DNA of 64,000 nucleotides, taken from positions 31,498,668 through 31,562,667 of the forward strand of contig NC_092569.1 of assembly GCF_037975245.1 (NCBI RefSeq), given 5' to 3'. A program made the translations under genes and the position numbers. The notes under the pieces were generated by a model that was given only the letters and a program-made list of their open reading frames with translations, made no database searches and had not been told where the DNA came from. The DNA is from Apostichopus japonicus. Lineage: Eukaryota; Echinodermata; Holothuroidea; Aspidochirotida; Stichopodidae. This document shows, in pieces, positions 13,587-26,300 of this stretch (positions are counted from its first letter, which is position 1; each line of letters opens with the position of its first letter).

Positions 13587-15436
13587 GGCATTTTGATCTG
13601 AAAGGGACCACAGTGGGCACTCTGTGATGGCATCAATGCACATGTTCTCCTAGTGCATTGGCTATGTTTGAGTTCGATTAGTTAATATTTTATTCGTTTA
13701 ACTGACAAATGCATACAATAGATCAAATTAGGGATCATTAAGACGCAATTTAATGAATGAATTGTTCATTGGGAAGAACACAAAGACACCTTTTAGCGCA
13801 CAGACCAAGATAATTTCTGACACCTTGCTTTTGCCAGATGTAATAATAGCACAGTAGAGTTCCATCATCTTTATTAAAGAAAAATAATATCTTTACGTTA
13901 AGCGGTAACTATTAATGACACTTTAATCCGATTTTTTTTCGAAATCATGTCATTAATGTTCATATTCATATATGTAGATATATATGCAAACATTGTCGAT
14001 ACAGACATACACACACTTGGATCACACACATACGGACAGAGTGGATTACATAATTATGTTAATGCTGTGTTAGTCGAACCGGACTACTATCTCTTTGAAG
14101 TATGTAATATACTCTGACTAAAAGTTTAGTTAAATTATTCATAAATTGCGTGCACTAAAATATGGATCATAAGCCGTGTTTACAACGTCTTGGATATCGC
14201 AGAAACATTTCATATAGGCCTACGTTTCTCATAAATATTACATTTTCCCAAATGACGTTTAAAGCTAAGCTGTTACTCTTGGAAATTCTCCGTTGAGATG
14301 CTTAAGGCTATATACACGACAATGGGAGCAGAATCGTCAAGCTGTTAATGTTTAAAGTATGACATCTCCCGTCACATAAAATCTTAAATGCAAGATCTTA
14401 GCAATGATGACGAGGGCATAAAACATTTTTGTCAATTTCTCAACAATTTTTGAATTTATGAAATCCTCTAACATTGTATGGGTGATTATCTTCAATCTCT
14501 ACAATCATGTTTCACTTCAAATGTGAAAAAGTAGGAAATTCGACACAAAAAAAATCATTTTTTTTAATTCAAATATTTGTAATAATATGTAATTATGAAA
14601 AGTATCCACGGAAATTTTGAGGAATGGTAGCCAATGCATTCTTAATCGCTCATGAAGATGAAGATTACATTAGGAGAAAAACAATTCCTATCAGCAGACC
14701 TGTCGAGAGGATGAAGTAGATACACCCCTGGGGATCGGGGTGCATAAGGGGCTCGGGCAATATGTGATAACGGATAATATATTCTTATTGTCATAATATA
14801 CTTATAAGGAAAGATGAAGACCTCCAAAATGGGCTCGATGTATAATTGTCTCCATGACCCCGTGTTGGCTCTCGACGGCCATGTCTTTATAGGAGAGTAT
14901 AACTTTGAGTGGTTATTGAATACAATTTTGTCGAGTATTACTAAGGCAGGTTTACCTATAAACATCCAGACCGATCACGAAGAGAGGCTTTAAATGATCG
15001 GGAAAATCCCTTTCGTGTATTTTAATTAATTATGCATAGTATTTGTTTACCAAGAGAACACAGTGAACCATATTCAGATTTATCTTAAGCCATATGGGGC
15101 TTTTTCTTCTTCTTGTTTCTTTCTGAAGTCTGATTGACGTATCCTTTGCATCAGTTGCGTCAGTAGTATAATGCAGCATAAACTAATAACATATTGTTTT
15201 TGTCACAATCATTGATCACATTTAGGCTAATTTGCTTTTCACATTGATCCATTTTGTAACATTACCGTTGCTTATATATAATATAGTTGTAGTAAACACA
15301 TATATAAGTATATATATATATATATATTACGATTTTCATTTATATATATATATATATATATATAAATATATATATATATTATATATATATATGTGTATAT
15401 ATATATATTTTATATATTATATATATATACGTATAT

Positions 15437-15475
<39 letters not shown>

Positions 15476-16599
15476 TATCTTACGGTATGCAGTATATTGA
15501 AAAATCATCAGGTATTGACACAAATTTTACTGTTATGAATTATCAACAACCGATATACGTGACATACTTAACGCATTTCTGTACTGTATTAAACCGACAT
15601 GAAACCTCCCTTTGTAAGCTCTATTAGATGATATGAAAGATTTGAGCTGTCTCATCGAGTAGTATTTCTCTCCCTGGTGTATATCACGTGATATTGTGTT
15701 TACTGCCTCTCTGGCTCGTACAACGGAATCTCTCGTGTACATTAATGATCCATAGAGCATACACACCTGCAGGTAACATATAAAGGAGGCAACAAGAAAT
15801 TGTGCAGGTGATAAAAATATCTTCAAGGAAAATTCATTTCCTGGTTGCCTAATTGTTCATTCCCATCTGGCGTGCCTTGGGAGAAGACTGTTCGCAATTA
15901 AGCTATATATATATACTCTATATTGTACAATTTACTTCGCTTTATCCAGCATTTATCCGGTTCTATCTGTCTGCTAAAAGTAAGCACTGTTGGTATAATT
16001 AATATATTAAGAGAATAATTGGTTCAAAATGAAATCATTCACGGTCGAATAAACGATGATTTCCACTGTACCATCAATAGTAAAATGCCCGACAAGAATT
16101 TAGTTTTGAAAATACCCTTTTTCTCTGTGTAATTTATGAAGTAACTTTAATTCGATTATCTGAATGCAAATGGGGTAGAAAATTAGCATAGGAAATCGTT
16201 GAAATACGGGTGGGAACTTATTTAAATTGCAAACTAGATTTTATCGCGATTTTTAATCCTCTCCCATAAACGTCATGCATGAATCAAATGTTACTTATTA
16301 CACAGACTATCTCGCAACAGACGTATGCAGAGACCTAAAACAAAGAGCGAATTAAAATAATCAATTGTGTCATACAGACGGACAGACAGACGTTTTCCGC
16401 TCAACGCATTATTAAGTACCGTATGGTGTCTTGCTGAAACAGTTTCTGTTTTTTTTTTTTCTTCCAAAACGGATCAAATGCGTCATGGAGGCTTACGTTG
16501 GTTTATAAAGTTATTTTGGTCACACATTGCAATATCCGTTATTGCAATATATAGATATTATATATTATTGCAATATATGTTATTGCAATATATATATAT
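13587..16599. other. Gene-free stretch
   Basis: No supported gene. A 107-codon minus-strand frame near 14642-14965 and a 97-codon one near 15533-15826 have no recognisable domain. An AT-rich microsatellite occupies 15293-15475. Confidence 0.5.
15293..15475. repeat. (TA)n microsatellite with interruptions
   Basis: Alternating TA and TATATAT blocks interrupted by short unique words (ACGATTTTCATT, GTG, TTT). Confidence 0.95.
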
Positions 16600-17255
16600 A
16601 TATATAAATTTTGATTTTTGCAACCAATCCTCTACTCAGAGTTTCATGCTTACTAGCAATCGTCAGGAGGTGTACTGAAAAGCTATCTCTCTTTCATCTT
16701 AGTTTTGACTTTATTTTGGGGGTGTTTTGGTTGGTGTCTGCAGCTTGCGAGGATTCCTGATCTTTTGTTCAAGAGATTAGGGCTAGAATGATCTATTATT
16801 GCTAGTTTCTCGGCCTGGCATAAATTACACGAACCTGAGCTGCAGTTGATCAATGTGTTTGATCTCCTGACAATGGACCAGGAGATTTGGAAGGCTCTAT
16901 TACTTTCTCTTAGAGACCAAACATGCTTTGAAAGCTCAGTTTCTCCGTGATATTTCTTCAAGTTGAACGACTTTTTGTGGTTATTAAACCTTGTTTTGAA
17001 CTGCCCTCCGCAGAAACCAATATACATAGACTTAGAATCTCCAGCAGTCACTTCAGCTTTGTATACTATGGAGGGGTCAAGCACTCTCCTCCGAGGGGGC
17101 AGGTCTCTCGCATTCTGCAGTTGCATCCATGCTTGGGTGAATTTTCAACGGCCTTTGATAGAACTTTTTTATTGTGGCTGTTGATAATAGCCTTTGCGTT
17201 TCTCGAAGAAGATTTTACGCTCTTCTTCACAACGTGGAGTTGAGCACTCTTTTGT
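16600..17255 (-). pseudogene. Penelope-like element remnant: C-terminal GIY-YIG endonuclease part
   Basis: A minus-strand frame of 147 codons (16683-17126) contains VYKAEVT, then a YIG followed by FKTRFNNHKKSF, then TELSKHVW, a CNLC motif, and near the C-terminus LNKRS with SCRH. This order matches the GIY-YIG endonuclease domain found downstream of reverse transcriptase in Penelope-like elements. Upstream on the minus strand (about 17070-17200) a different frame reads NSHNKKVLSKAV, HGCNC and TCPL, the Cys-rich linker normally just before the domain. The join therefore needs a frameshift near 17065-17085, and the copy is broken. The reverse transcriptase part is absent, so it is a 5'-truncated copy. 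Sequence at 16640-16680, read on the minus strand, gives CTGACGATTGCTAG-like words typical of the element's 3' end. The family assignment rests on motif recognition only. Confidence 0.8.
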
Positions 17256-17287
17256 GTTCTACTTGGAACATTTTATACACTTATATA

Positions 17288-17325
<38 letters not shown>

Positions 17326-18128
17326 CCAATAGAACCACTGTTAAGTCAATGCCCGTATATCTCTTGTAGTGAGTTTGCGTGACAACTGATTTGTTGTCAT
17401 AAGGGTATGTTAGCAATATCTTTCAATGAGCAACTGCAGATTACTAACTGAAGTGAGACCTGTCAAATAAAATTTCCTATGTTTTCTTTGTTTCTACTTT
17501 ACATAATTTGAATATACCTGTGCGAAATATCTATCCAATGTTAATGATACACATTCTCATTTTTAGGTCACATTTGGTCTTGAGTTGACTGTGATCCCTA
17601 CAAGTTCACAGTAGAGATTTATTTTACAGATCTAAAGCTTCTGGTGAAATCCCCAAAAAAAAAACAGATGGGTGTAGGGGTCGGGGAGGGGGAATGGGAG
17701 GATGTATGGAGCGGTACATATAATCTATATATATTTCAAGATTCAAGATTTACTTCCATGTTTATGGACAAAACAACAACAAAATCGGAAACATTGCCAT
17801 TTAATTGTTACGAACAATGAGCAGGTTTAGAAATTGAGAAACCAAAACCTTCGGTTTCTGAACAGAATGTAGAGGTCCAAGATAGCAGAGCTATGTACAA
17901 ATAGACCCCTATGAAAGAGCTAAAGAAATAAACAAGATAAGCTCACATAAAAGATAAAAACATACACGCATGCAAGACATCATGCACAGTAAGATATCCC
18001 GTCTCTGCTTCCCTTTCGTCTCTTAGGCAAATATCTTCTTTTTCACTTCAAAATGTATAAATTCATGAAATTCAACATAAGTTGTTAACATTTCTAATGA
18101 TCTCTTTCTTTCTCTATCTTCCTTTACA
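17256..18128. other. Upstream region of TMEM200-like gene; dispersed repeat fragment
   Basis: The region contains a (TA)n tract at 17285-17322 and, at about 17735-17960, sequence beginning TTCAAGATTCAAGATTTACT with A-rich continuation. It resembles a reversed LINE or SINE tail but is not classifiable by eye. A pyrimidine-rich tract ending in CCTTTACAG at 18128 is a good 3' splice site leading into the TMEM200-like exon. The gene's promoter and first exon may therefore lie in or before this stretch, but I cannot place them. Confidence 0.45.
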
Positions 18129-18208
18129 GATAAGCATGTACTTAAATCTACGGATAACCGAATGGGTCACTATCAGATGATTTCTTCTTGCCCGTTTTAT
18201 TTAATGAG

Positions 18209-19906
18209 ATGGCCCGTTCTTACGGCGACATTCGAGGAGCCTACTCAGAACTGGAGTGTGGTCGAATTATCGTAACACCTGCCCATTGCACTGATTACCA
18301 AGCCGCTCATAGTTCCGCACTTGACAAATCTAGCATTATCATTCCAACAGTGAGAATTCCACACGATCAACATCGTACGGAAGTTCATACGAGCCAGAGC
18401 ACTGGCGAAAATGATGTGGAAGAAATAATTGTGCAACCGGACTCAACTAAGAGGAAAAAGTATAATACCGTTCAAAACTTGAGGATTTGTATAGGGAATT
18501 GGTTGTGTCTACTTGTCGGTTTAATCGTCTTGTCCGGTAGTATAACGATGACGGTTTTCGGTTTCCTAGCCAACGATTTCTCTCAAACGATAAATAACGT
18601 TGGCAACGTAACGAGTAAAGAAAGAGACGATGCTCTATACGAGACCTTAACCAAGTTGAAAACGTATGGACCAATCATGATTGGTTGTGGGTGCTTTATT
18701 ATTATGTGCGCATGCGTGTTGCTATGCGATGCGCGCGACAGACTCAAGGCTGCAATAGAACCAGAGGATACGAAGAAAGATGCGGCTGCCATCAACTATG
18801 TCGAAGCATTTCGGAGAATGTACGAAGAGGAAATGAGACAAAAAGATGTCGAGGAAACGGAAAGAAGAACTAAAAAGATAGATGAATATTTTGAATATAT
18901 GAGTAGATATCCTATTGGTCGGAGAACTCTTATACGTGCGTTGAGACCGCGTTCTTTTAGTGACCCCTGTGTCCGACTGGACACGCCTCTCCCAGATTCC
19001 TATGAATATGCAAAAGAAAGATTACGGAATAACCCTATTGGGAGAGACAGCAAAGCCAATGGCACATATTCTGATTTAGATGTCAATTTGTCGATGAATC
19101 AACATTTTATAAGATCAACAAAACCCAAATCTGCATCACAGAACTCTATCCAGCATTTATCTCCTTCACATCAAATTACTCTCGAGAGTAAACCCACCAA
19201 TTTAGCAACTCTACCACCGATAAAGTCTCGTAGTAACAATGGACCTATTAAGGTTAATGTAGACACTTCAAGTTTACCCGTCGGTAGCCTTGAAAAATTG
19301 TATCTAGGTGACGATACAATAATTGGCGGCACCAGGAAGAAACAGAAAAGGAAAAAAGGAAAACGAAAAAGGAAAACTGCCAACCCAAAGGCAGATGCAG
19401 AAGGTGAAAATAGTCACCCTGTTTCCACCTTGCTGGATACAAACCAAGAAACCACAGATGTAAAAACAGCTAGCAAATTGGAAGTCGCACAAGAAGCGAG
19501 AAATCCTATTTTGTTAGACCCAGCAAAAGATCAACTTGAGCTTAGCCAAAGTGAGAGAACTGACGGTTCTCGCTTAACGGATGTAAAAAGTGGTTACCAT
19601 GGTCACGAAAATACTGACAGCCCATTGGCTGCTGCTCGAGCAAGTCGCGGTAAAATTATCACCGTGGCATCTGTGACAAGTGAATTAGAACCCTCCGCAA
19701 GAACTATGAAGTGGGTCACGGAAAGTAACGACCAACCTTGGAACCGCACGTGGAGCGATAACCGGTATACTACAGAGCCATTCGGTGATGACGAATTAAA
19801 TGAAACGGCTGACTCTAATTCTAACATTCGCAAGTCTTCCACTGGGTCTTTATCATTCGAAGGACCAAGTACTTTGGGGTTAGGTCATCAAGCTATGGTG
19901 CTATAA
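18209..19906 (+). CDS. TMEM200-like two-pass transmembrane protein
   Basis: The protein is 565 residues from the ATG at 18209. The frame is open further upstream only from a TTG, so I prefer this ATG. A splice acceptor (CCTTTACAG) at 18120-18128 suggests a non-coding first exon upstream, with the coding part in one exon as is usual for TMEM200 genes. A cytosolic-type N-terminus of about 95 residues, ending in a basic patch (KRKKY), leads into TM1 (about 98-121, NWLCLLVGLIVLSG...). An extracellular or lumenal loop of about 30 residues with an NVT glycosylation sequon follows, then TM2 (about 153-174), introduced by KTYGPIMIGCG and closed by the DARDR motif. The GP-x-MG-x-G...ENRD-like pattern at TM2 is the hallmark of TMEM200A/B/C. 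The long C-terminal tail has a Lys/Arg-rich cluster (TRKKQKRKKGKRKRK) and a terminal SLSFEG, comparable to the SFE motif near the end of vertebrate TMEM200 proteins. The molecular function of the family is not established. No neighbour suggests a pathway. The frame is intact. Confidence 0.88.
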   Translation: MARSYGDIRGAYSELECGRIIVTPAHCTDYQAAHSSALDKSSIIIPTVRIPHDQHRTEVHTSQSTGENDVEEIIVQPDSTKRKKYNTVQNLRICIGNWLCLLVGLIVLSGSITMTVFGFLANDFSQTINNVGNVTSKERDDALYETLTKLKTYGPIMIGCGCFIIMCACVLLCDARDRLKAAIEPEDTKKDAAAINYVEAFRRMYEEEMRQKDVEETERRTKKIDEYFEYMSRYPIGRRTLIRALRPRSFSDPCVRLDTPLPDSYEYAKERLRNNPIGRDSKANGTYSDLDVNLSMNQHFIRSTKPKSASQNSIQHLSPSHQITLESKPTNLATLPPIKSRSNNGPIKVNVDTSSLPVGSLEKLYLGDDTIIGGTRKKQKRKKGKRKRKTANPKADAEGENSHPVSTLLDTNQETTDVKTASKLEVAQEARNPILLDPAKDQLELSQSERTDGSRLTDVKSGYHGHENTDSPLAAARASRGKIITVASVTSELEPSARTMKWVTESNDQPWNRTWSDNRYTTEPFGDDELNETADSNSNIRKSSTGSLSFEGPSTLGLGHQAMVL

Positions 19907-21221
19907 TTAGGGTTTGTTGTTTCTTAATTAAAACAGCCAGTTATAAGATATTTTATCGGGCAGTCTTTTTAATGAGATCAACATAAAAAACCAGCACGTC
20001 CATTTCTTGATAAAATAAAAAACTTATTTTTACAAGATTTTTTTTTTTTTTTTTAAGGAGATGACAAACACAATTTTTATAGATCATTCAAACTTTTGAA
20101 GAAATATTTGTATTGGCGGTTCCTAAATTAACCAGATTCATGGATCTGTATAGCCTTGGTTAGCTCATCTGGCTGTGTGTTATTTATATATGTAGTACGT
20201 GGCATTCATTCCAGGCCCCTATAGCCAAGCTGTGGCAAGGTCCCCCCCCTCCCACAAACAGACTACTCCCCCACCCCTCAGTTTGGTGCCACCACCGTGA
20301 GAAGAGAAACTGCACAAGTTACAGGAAAAAATATTGTGCCACTCCTTAAATTGTTGAGCCACCCCTTTAAACTGTTGGTGCCCAATCCCCATCCCCTTGC
20401 AACTCAGAGTTCCTGGCTACGAGCTTGGTTCATTAACTTCAGTATACATACTTTATGAACGGAATCACACTCTCGTGTCTGTTGGTACATAAACCAACCA
20501 ATGAATCCAAAGACCTCTTTAACTAAAATATGGTTCATTTTACTAAGTTTATCATCCTAGACATATCATACGGTAGAATAGAGACTAAATGGATAGTGAG
20601 TGTAATGGTAACTTCTTTTCCGAAATCTTGATCAATATTACTTAGCATGTGGAACTTTATACTAATTTATGCAAGTTTACCCTTCATTTGCTTCACTGAC
20701 TGCACTGGTATACGGTGCGTTGTTTCATCAACATGCATAAGTTTGATTTTAATAAGTAAAGTTGTAAATCACCCCAAATTTGAGACTCTATAACATATCG
20801 AATCGTAAAAAAAAAACAGTGGAAGGGGAATGAGGGAGGGTGGGGGAGGGAGGGGGTTCAAACCGTATACCCTCAACGTAATCATAAATTAACGCACTAC
20901 CCATAATTAACGTAAATCATTTAACCGGTCAACTGGTAATCTCTAGGGAAATATGATCTAAAAGTTCATTATTGGTACAATTTAATATCCATCAAATTAT
21001 GAAAGGTCACCGCTATAATAATTTGCTTCAGAGGCAGAGAGAGTTGATATTCATTCCGTTCGATGTTGGAACTGCGCATGTGCAAATATAGATTGAATTA
21101 AAGGAGTATAATATTTTTCGAACAAAACGAACATTTAGACATGAAGTTCACAGCTACTGTAAAATCGTATTATTGATGTATATGTTGTTACATGATTCCA
21201 TCTGTCTGCTCATGCGCAATA

Positions 21222-21236
21222 TGACGTCATATATAA
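21222..21236 (+). promoter_or_regulatory. CRE directly followed by TATA-box-like sequence
   Basis: TGACGTCA is followed immediately by TATATAAA, a CREB/ATF site abutting a canonical TATA element. The arrangement resembles a cAMP-responsive core promoter. No gene is recognised downstream within several kilobases, so function is unproven, and A+T-rich DNA produces TATA words by chance. Confidence 0.3.
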
Positions 21237-23282
21237 ACCACCTTGTAGTTGTTTTGGAGTTGGATTAGTTTTATCAGATACACACGAACGAGCTGCAATT
21301 TCTCCAAATTAAATAATCTATGACGTCATCATGACCCATGTTTATTTGTTTTATTCGTTTTTGTTTACTTTGATTTCTTCTAAACTTGTTAATTTCGGGA
21401 TTCATGTTTTTGTCGATGTCAATGTACTTTGACTCCAAGGCTTCATCAATATGCAATTTTATTTTAATTTTTAAATGAATATTTTGACTTCTTAAAGTAA
21501 AAAATTGCTCCCCATTTTGCCTATATACGTTATGTAATACGTTATAAACATGTCATATTAGATTGTTATGATTTCATACTGCTTGCTGCCTAGGTCACGA
21601 CGCCATCGACTGTTTGTTAAACTAGGCAGTCCAGCCAATTTGACTGATGAGCCTCCGATGTCTGAAAGCCTGATTATCATTATTATTATTATAATTTTTG
21701 TAAACTTTAAAAAGTTTCTGTGGTATTGGCACTTTTTGTGCTCGATGATGGATAATAATCTGGATATATCAGAAACTTTCTTTATTCTTTATTCTGTAAG
21801 CCTAATGGTATCCTTTGACTGTATTACAGTAACATAGCCCAGTATGCAATCTATATATGGGAAACTATGAAACAGTGCGCTAACATTATATCGAAACGTT
21901 ATGAAATGTCTATCAATGAAGGAACCATTCGAAATTGATTCCTCAAAAGATTAGTTTAGTCTTGGAGTACATCTAAGCAGAAGAAGGTGTACGCGTTGTA
22001 GCTTGAAGGTTTTCAGTTCATACATTTGCAAATTTGTTCTTCACGGTACTATTTTATCATTCTTAATTATGCATTTAATTTAATTTCTCTTTTTATTCTC
22101 TATATTTCTCTTATTTATTCCCATGAATAATCTAATTCAGCATTCCAGATCTTTAACTGTGTGTTTACATACTATTCATTATTTAAGTGAATCATCGTTG
22201 TATATCAGTTAATAGAAATTTCTCACTTCTTATTTTAGCTCTGTAATTTTGCTTTCTTTTTTTTTTCTTTCCTTTTTTTTTAAAGTTTTATATGACCTTT
22301 TATTTTTAATTTTGCATAATAATTTTGCCACCTCTTTAGCGTAACATATTAATTATCTAGAAACCACCTATTCTGTCATACACTGGTTTTAACAATTTCT
22401 CAAACTTGATTCTTCGTTAAATCAAGAATTTAACTACGCAAAATTGTTTTTAGTCACTGATTTGAGTCAAAAGTCAGAGGAACCATGCACGCCGTCGTGA
22501 TCACGGCAACCTTAGTCAACTTCAGAGGCGCTCGAACAGGGGCTACGAAATAGCAGGCTTATATACCCGGGTGAGCTGTACACTAAACACATCCTTGTGT
22601 ATAGTACATGTTAATTAAAGAATAGAAGGGATAATTTTTATCAACTTCTATTTGGTATGTGAACTGTAATGGACATTCCTTACCCTAAAATGTAATGTAT
22701 TTTTGAATTTCTAAGTGGTGCTGTAATATGTTGGAACTACAAACTTTTGTCAAACAAGCAAAAACGGGTGATAATCACAAATATAGTGCAAGGGAATTGG
22801 CTGATAATGAGAGTGGGGAAGGGGGGGGGGGTGTTAAGGGTACTATGTGGAAACTGCTGCTATGTACAATGTTACCCACAAGTTTCGTCTTGGGTTATAT
22901 CTTTGGTATCAACTGTAATTTCACAGCATATATACATTATGTCGACAAAAATATTCCTGGATATTAATTCGACAGAACGATTCTGTGTTATTATCTTTAT
23001 ATAATAAATTAATGTTTGAACATTCAATCATAGATCACTGTTCGTGTTTATGAGACGCCACGAATATTTTGCTTTCATATTTCTCGAACTTTCCACAGAT
23101 TATTCGATAAAAATAGATCTGAGATGCAATTTATAAGTGCACCTTATACAATGACTAACAAGAAAAGGTCGTTTTTATCGAACTATATCTGCAAAGATAT
23201 TCAAAAACGTTTCACCCGAGGCGCTCTACTTTACTTAATTGTTGCCAAAGACTTTTGAGAATAATACTTTACAGAGTAAACT

Positions 23283-23316
23283 ATCTTTAGCCTTTTGGCT
23301 AAGATCTTGTATATAG
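23283..23316 (+). ncRNA. Possible degenerate U2 snRNA 5'-end fragment
   Basis: GCCTTTTGGCTAAGATC (23290-23306) is identical to the stem-loop I region of U2 snRNA, and the following TTGTATATAG is weakly similar to the U2 branch-site-binding segment. The 5' end (ATCTTTA) differs from the usual start, and no full-length U2, Sm site or downstream stems are visible. At best it is a truncated pseudogene. The matched word is itself a simple hairpin, so chance is possible. Confidence 0.35.
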
Positions 23317-26300
23317 CCTATTATAATTGCTTGTTTCTTTAGAGTCGTGACACTGGACAAAATGGACAAACCACACATCGTATTGATAACAGTAGTAAGC
23401 GTTGTCTCGATGTAAACTGGAAGCTGGGGCTCAGTTCTTTAAAGTAATCTCTTTTTGTGTTTCGGTAAACAAAACTTTACATTTAAATGACATTTATGTT
23501 TAAAAATGATGTCTCATTTTGCTACAACATGAATAGAAATGAACGCATATTTCAAATTTGTAAGTAACAATTCAATTGCTGCTTTACATGTGTATAAGAC
23601 TAGTAACGTCTTGGGTGCAGTAAGTATCAGAATGAGACATTAAAGCAAAGAGTATGTTCATCCTCTAGGTTGAAGATGAAAAAATTCCTTCTGAAAAAAT
23701 TGTTGAAAAACACTGGTCTAGTTCCCTTTACATGTTTTTTAGACTATCGCAGGTTATGTTGGGACAGGGATTATTTCTGTCATTCTCTACCGTATGTCAT
23801 GTCATAGTGTCTCCTTTAGGTTTGTGTTTATACTATTCCATATTTTTCCACAATTTTGCAACTCTATCAAATGAAGTTAATGAATGAAGAATACACCTTA
23901 CAAGTTTAAGTACTGGTTGGCTTCGTGGTGTCATTTTTTATATTCGCGCAATCCTTCTCTTCCATTCATATGAAGAAATACATTTAAAAAATGAACACAG
24001 GAAAATGATTCAATTTATCGCCATCCATGCTTCGGTCAACTTATACCAACTTGACCAATTATTCAATTTGCTTTAGCACCTTCCGGAATGCTTGTTGGAA
24101 ACGCAATTTTTAACATTTCTTGCACATTATTATAGTCGTGATGAGGCTATATGCATCCTTTTCCCAACTTCCCAACTATATCTTCACTACAAAATGATGT
24201 AGTTCTATATATATTAAAAACACCTTGTTTAATGTAGTTGTGATCGCTTAAAGTGTTTTCTCTATACTACAGAGTTGTCCATTTAATCTAGAACGTATAT
24301 TAAAACAGACTTGCCGTGTGGATTTGATCAACCAATAAATTGAGAATACCTAGAAATTAATCCACATAAACCGAGAAAATATCGAGATATAGCTGCGAGA
24401 TTAATTCTCATATACTCCAAGAAGATGACAAGAACTTTCTTCTTTTTCTTCATTTAAAAACCAAGAATATGTGGCAAAAATGTAATCAATTAACCGAGAA
24501 TAAATCTAGAACATAAACCGAGAATAAATCCAAAATATCTCTAAAGGAATATCCAGACATTTCTTCAGCTAAATAACGTTGGTAGATGGAATGGAATTAA
24601 TCGAAGAGTTTCTAAGAATATATAAAACAAGTTGTTTTATTTATCATTCGCCTAACACGTCGATGACGGTTATAAAGCTCACAAGTTGTGAATATATCGT
24701 TAATATAAAACGAATATAAATAAAGGAATTTGTTGAATTCATAAATCTTGAAGAGAGTTTATCGAGAATTTAATGTCTGGGAGTAATAAATCGATAATTT
24801 ACAAAAATCGAAACCAAACAATACATTGAACTGAGAATAAATAGAGAAGAGAATAACCGGTTTACCATGTTCCTATAGGCCTAAGTACTGTCAGATGTTT
24901 ATACCTCCCATCCCCCTCCCACCACCCCAACCCCTCCCACCCCTCCGCCTCACCTTCCCTCGTGCTATACCTTCTTCGCCGAAATGTCTGATTATTTCCA
25001 AACGTTCCATCATCCGACCATACTGTTATATGAAAAAGGCCACAAGTATGTTTGTGCATTCGTGTGGTTGGCGACGCTTTGTTGCAAATAGAATACGTTT
25101 ACATTAATTAATACTTTTTTCTCTTTTGTTAGCCGACTAGAATGGACAGATTTATTACTTATACAATTGTGAGTTTTTTTTTAATAATGTAAGTTTCAAA
25201 TAATACACAGTAGTATTTGCTTCTTTTATTCGTCATTTATACGTCTGGATAAAAATGACAAGAACTGATTTTTTTTTCACATATGATATGAATTGGTCAC
25301 AGCTAAGCCGAATTGACAATTAATGGAGATACACACTAAACGATGACTGCTGGTCTATGTCATAGACATATCACATATTTTAATGTCTGTATACACAAAA
25401 CAGAAACTTCAACAAGTCTAAAATGACGTCATAGAGTCACATGCGCTTCAATTGTGTATGTTGTTCTTTATGTATTACAATAGTTTACATTCTGTTATGG
25501 AACTATAATTTGCCACTACTGAATGTGACATACTGAAGCTCTTCACGTGACCTATAACAATGGCCCTGGTGTCAGTGTTATCACTGGTAACATTCTACAT
25601 TCGAAACTAGGTCAGATTACCAGCATAAGACATTTCTTTGTGCGCGAGTCTTCATACCCTTAAATACTAAAAGAATAAGAAACTAGATGTTTCATTTTCT
25701 AGTGCCACTATGACATCACAGACTTATAAAGTCGGACACTACTATTGAACTAGGAAATCTCCCTAACTGAACGATATCTTTCTTTGCGGTTGCTGGGTTT
25801 GTTCTTCATAAAGATCTTTGTCGTATAAGCCAAATATAATGGTTGGATTAGTTTAATTTCTACCAGTGCTAGGGGGGGGGGGGTGGCAGGGGACACCCAT
25901 TATCCACATCCCTGTCGCAAATATATCCATAGAAAATATTCTTGCTTGTGAATGATATATGCCTATGAACTTCAAAATGACTGCATGCTGTAATAAGGTG
26001 TAGGAAGGGTTCTGAAGCTTGGCAAATATTCATAAGTTTGAAAGGAAAAAAAATCGCATTTTGATAGAAATGTTTCGAATAAGGCGATGCGCACGATAGG
26101 AAAACGTTGGCCTACGAAACTACGATATGTGTGTTTGAGTTTCCAAAGGCATTATGATGCTCAGTTATGACAAAAACATACGGTACCAATTAATACTGTA
26201 TAAAGCCTTTATTACGGTTGGTTTTGAATATATTAGAATGAATACGTTTATTCCATTTACGCATATATTCGAGATACTAGATAGACCGTAGGTCCCATAT

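Noticed and set aside
12642-13643. Long open frames of Trp-Met-Asp-Gly and Ile-His-Pro-Ser repeats on both strands
   Set aside because: They are products of the stop-free (GGAT)n microsatellite; flanking codons differ by frame and have no coding features.
14642-14965. 107-codon minus-strand frame
   Set aside because: No recognisable motif and no supporting exon structure.
18188-18208. Upstream extension of the TMEM200-like protein by seven codons
   Set aside because: It would need a TTG start; the in-frame ATG at 18209 is the better choice.
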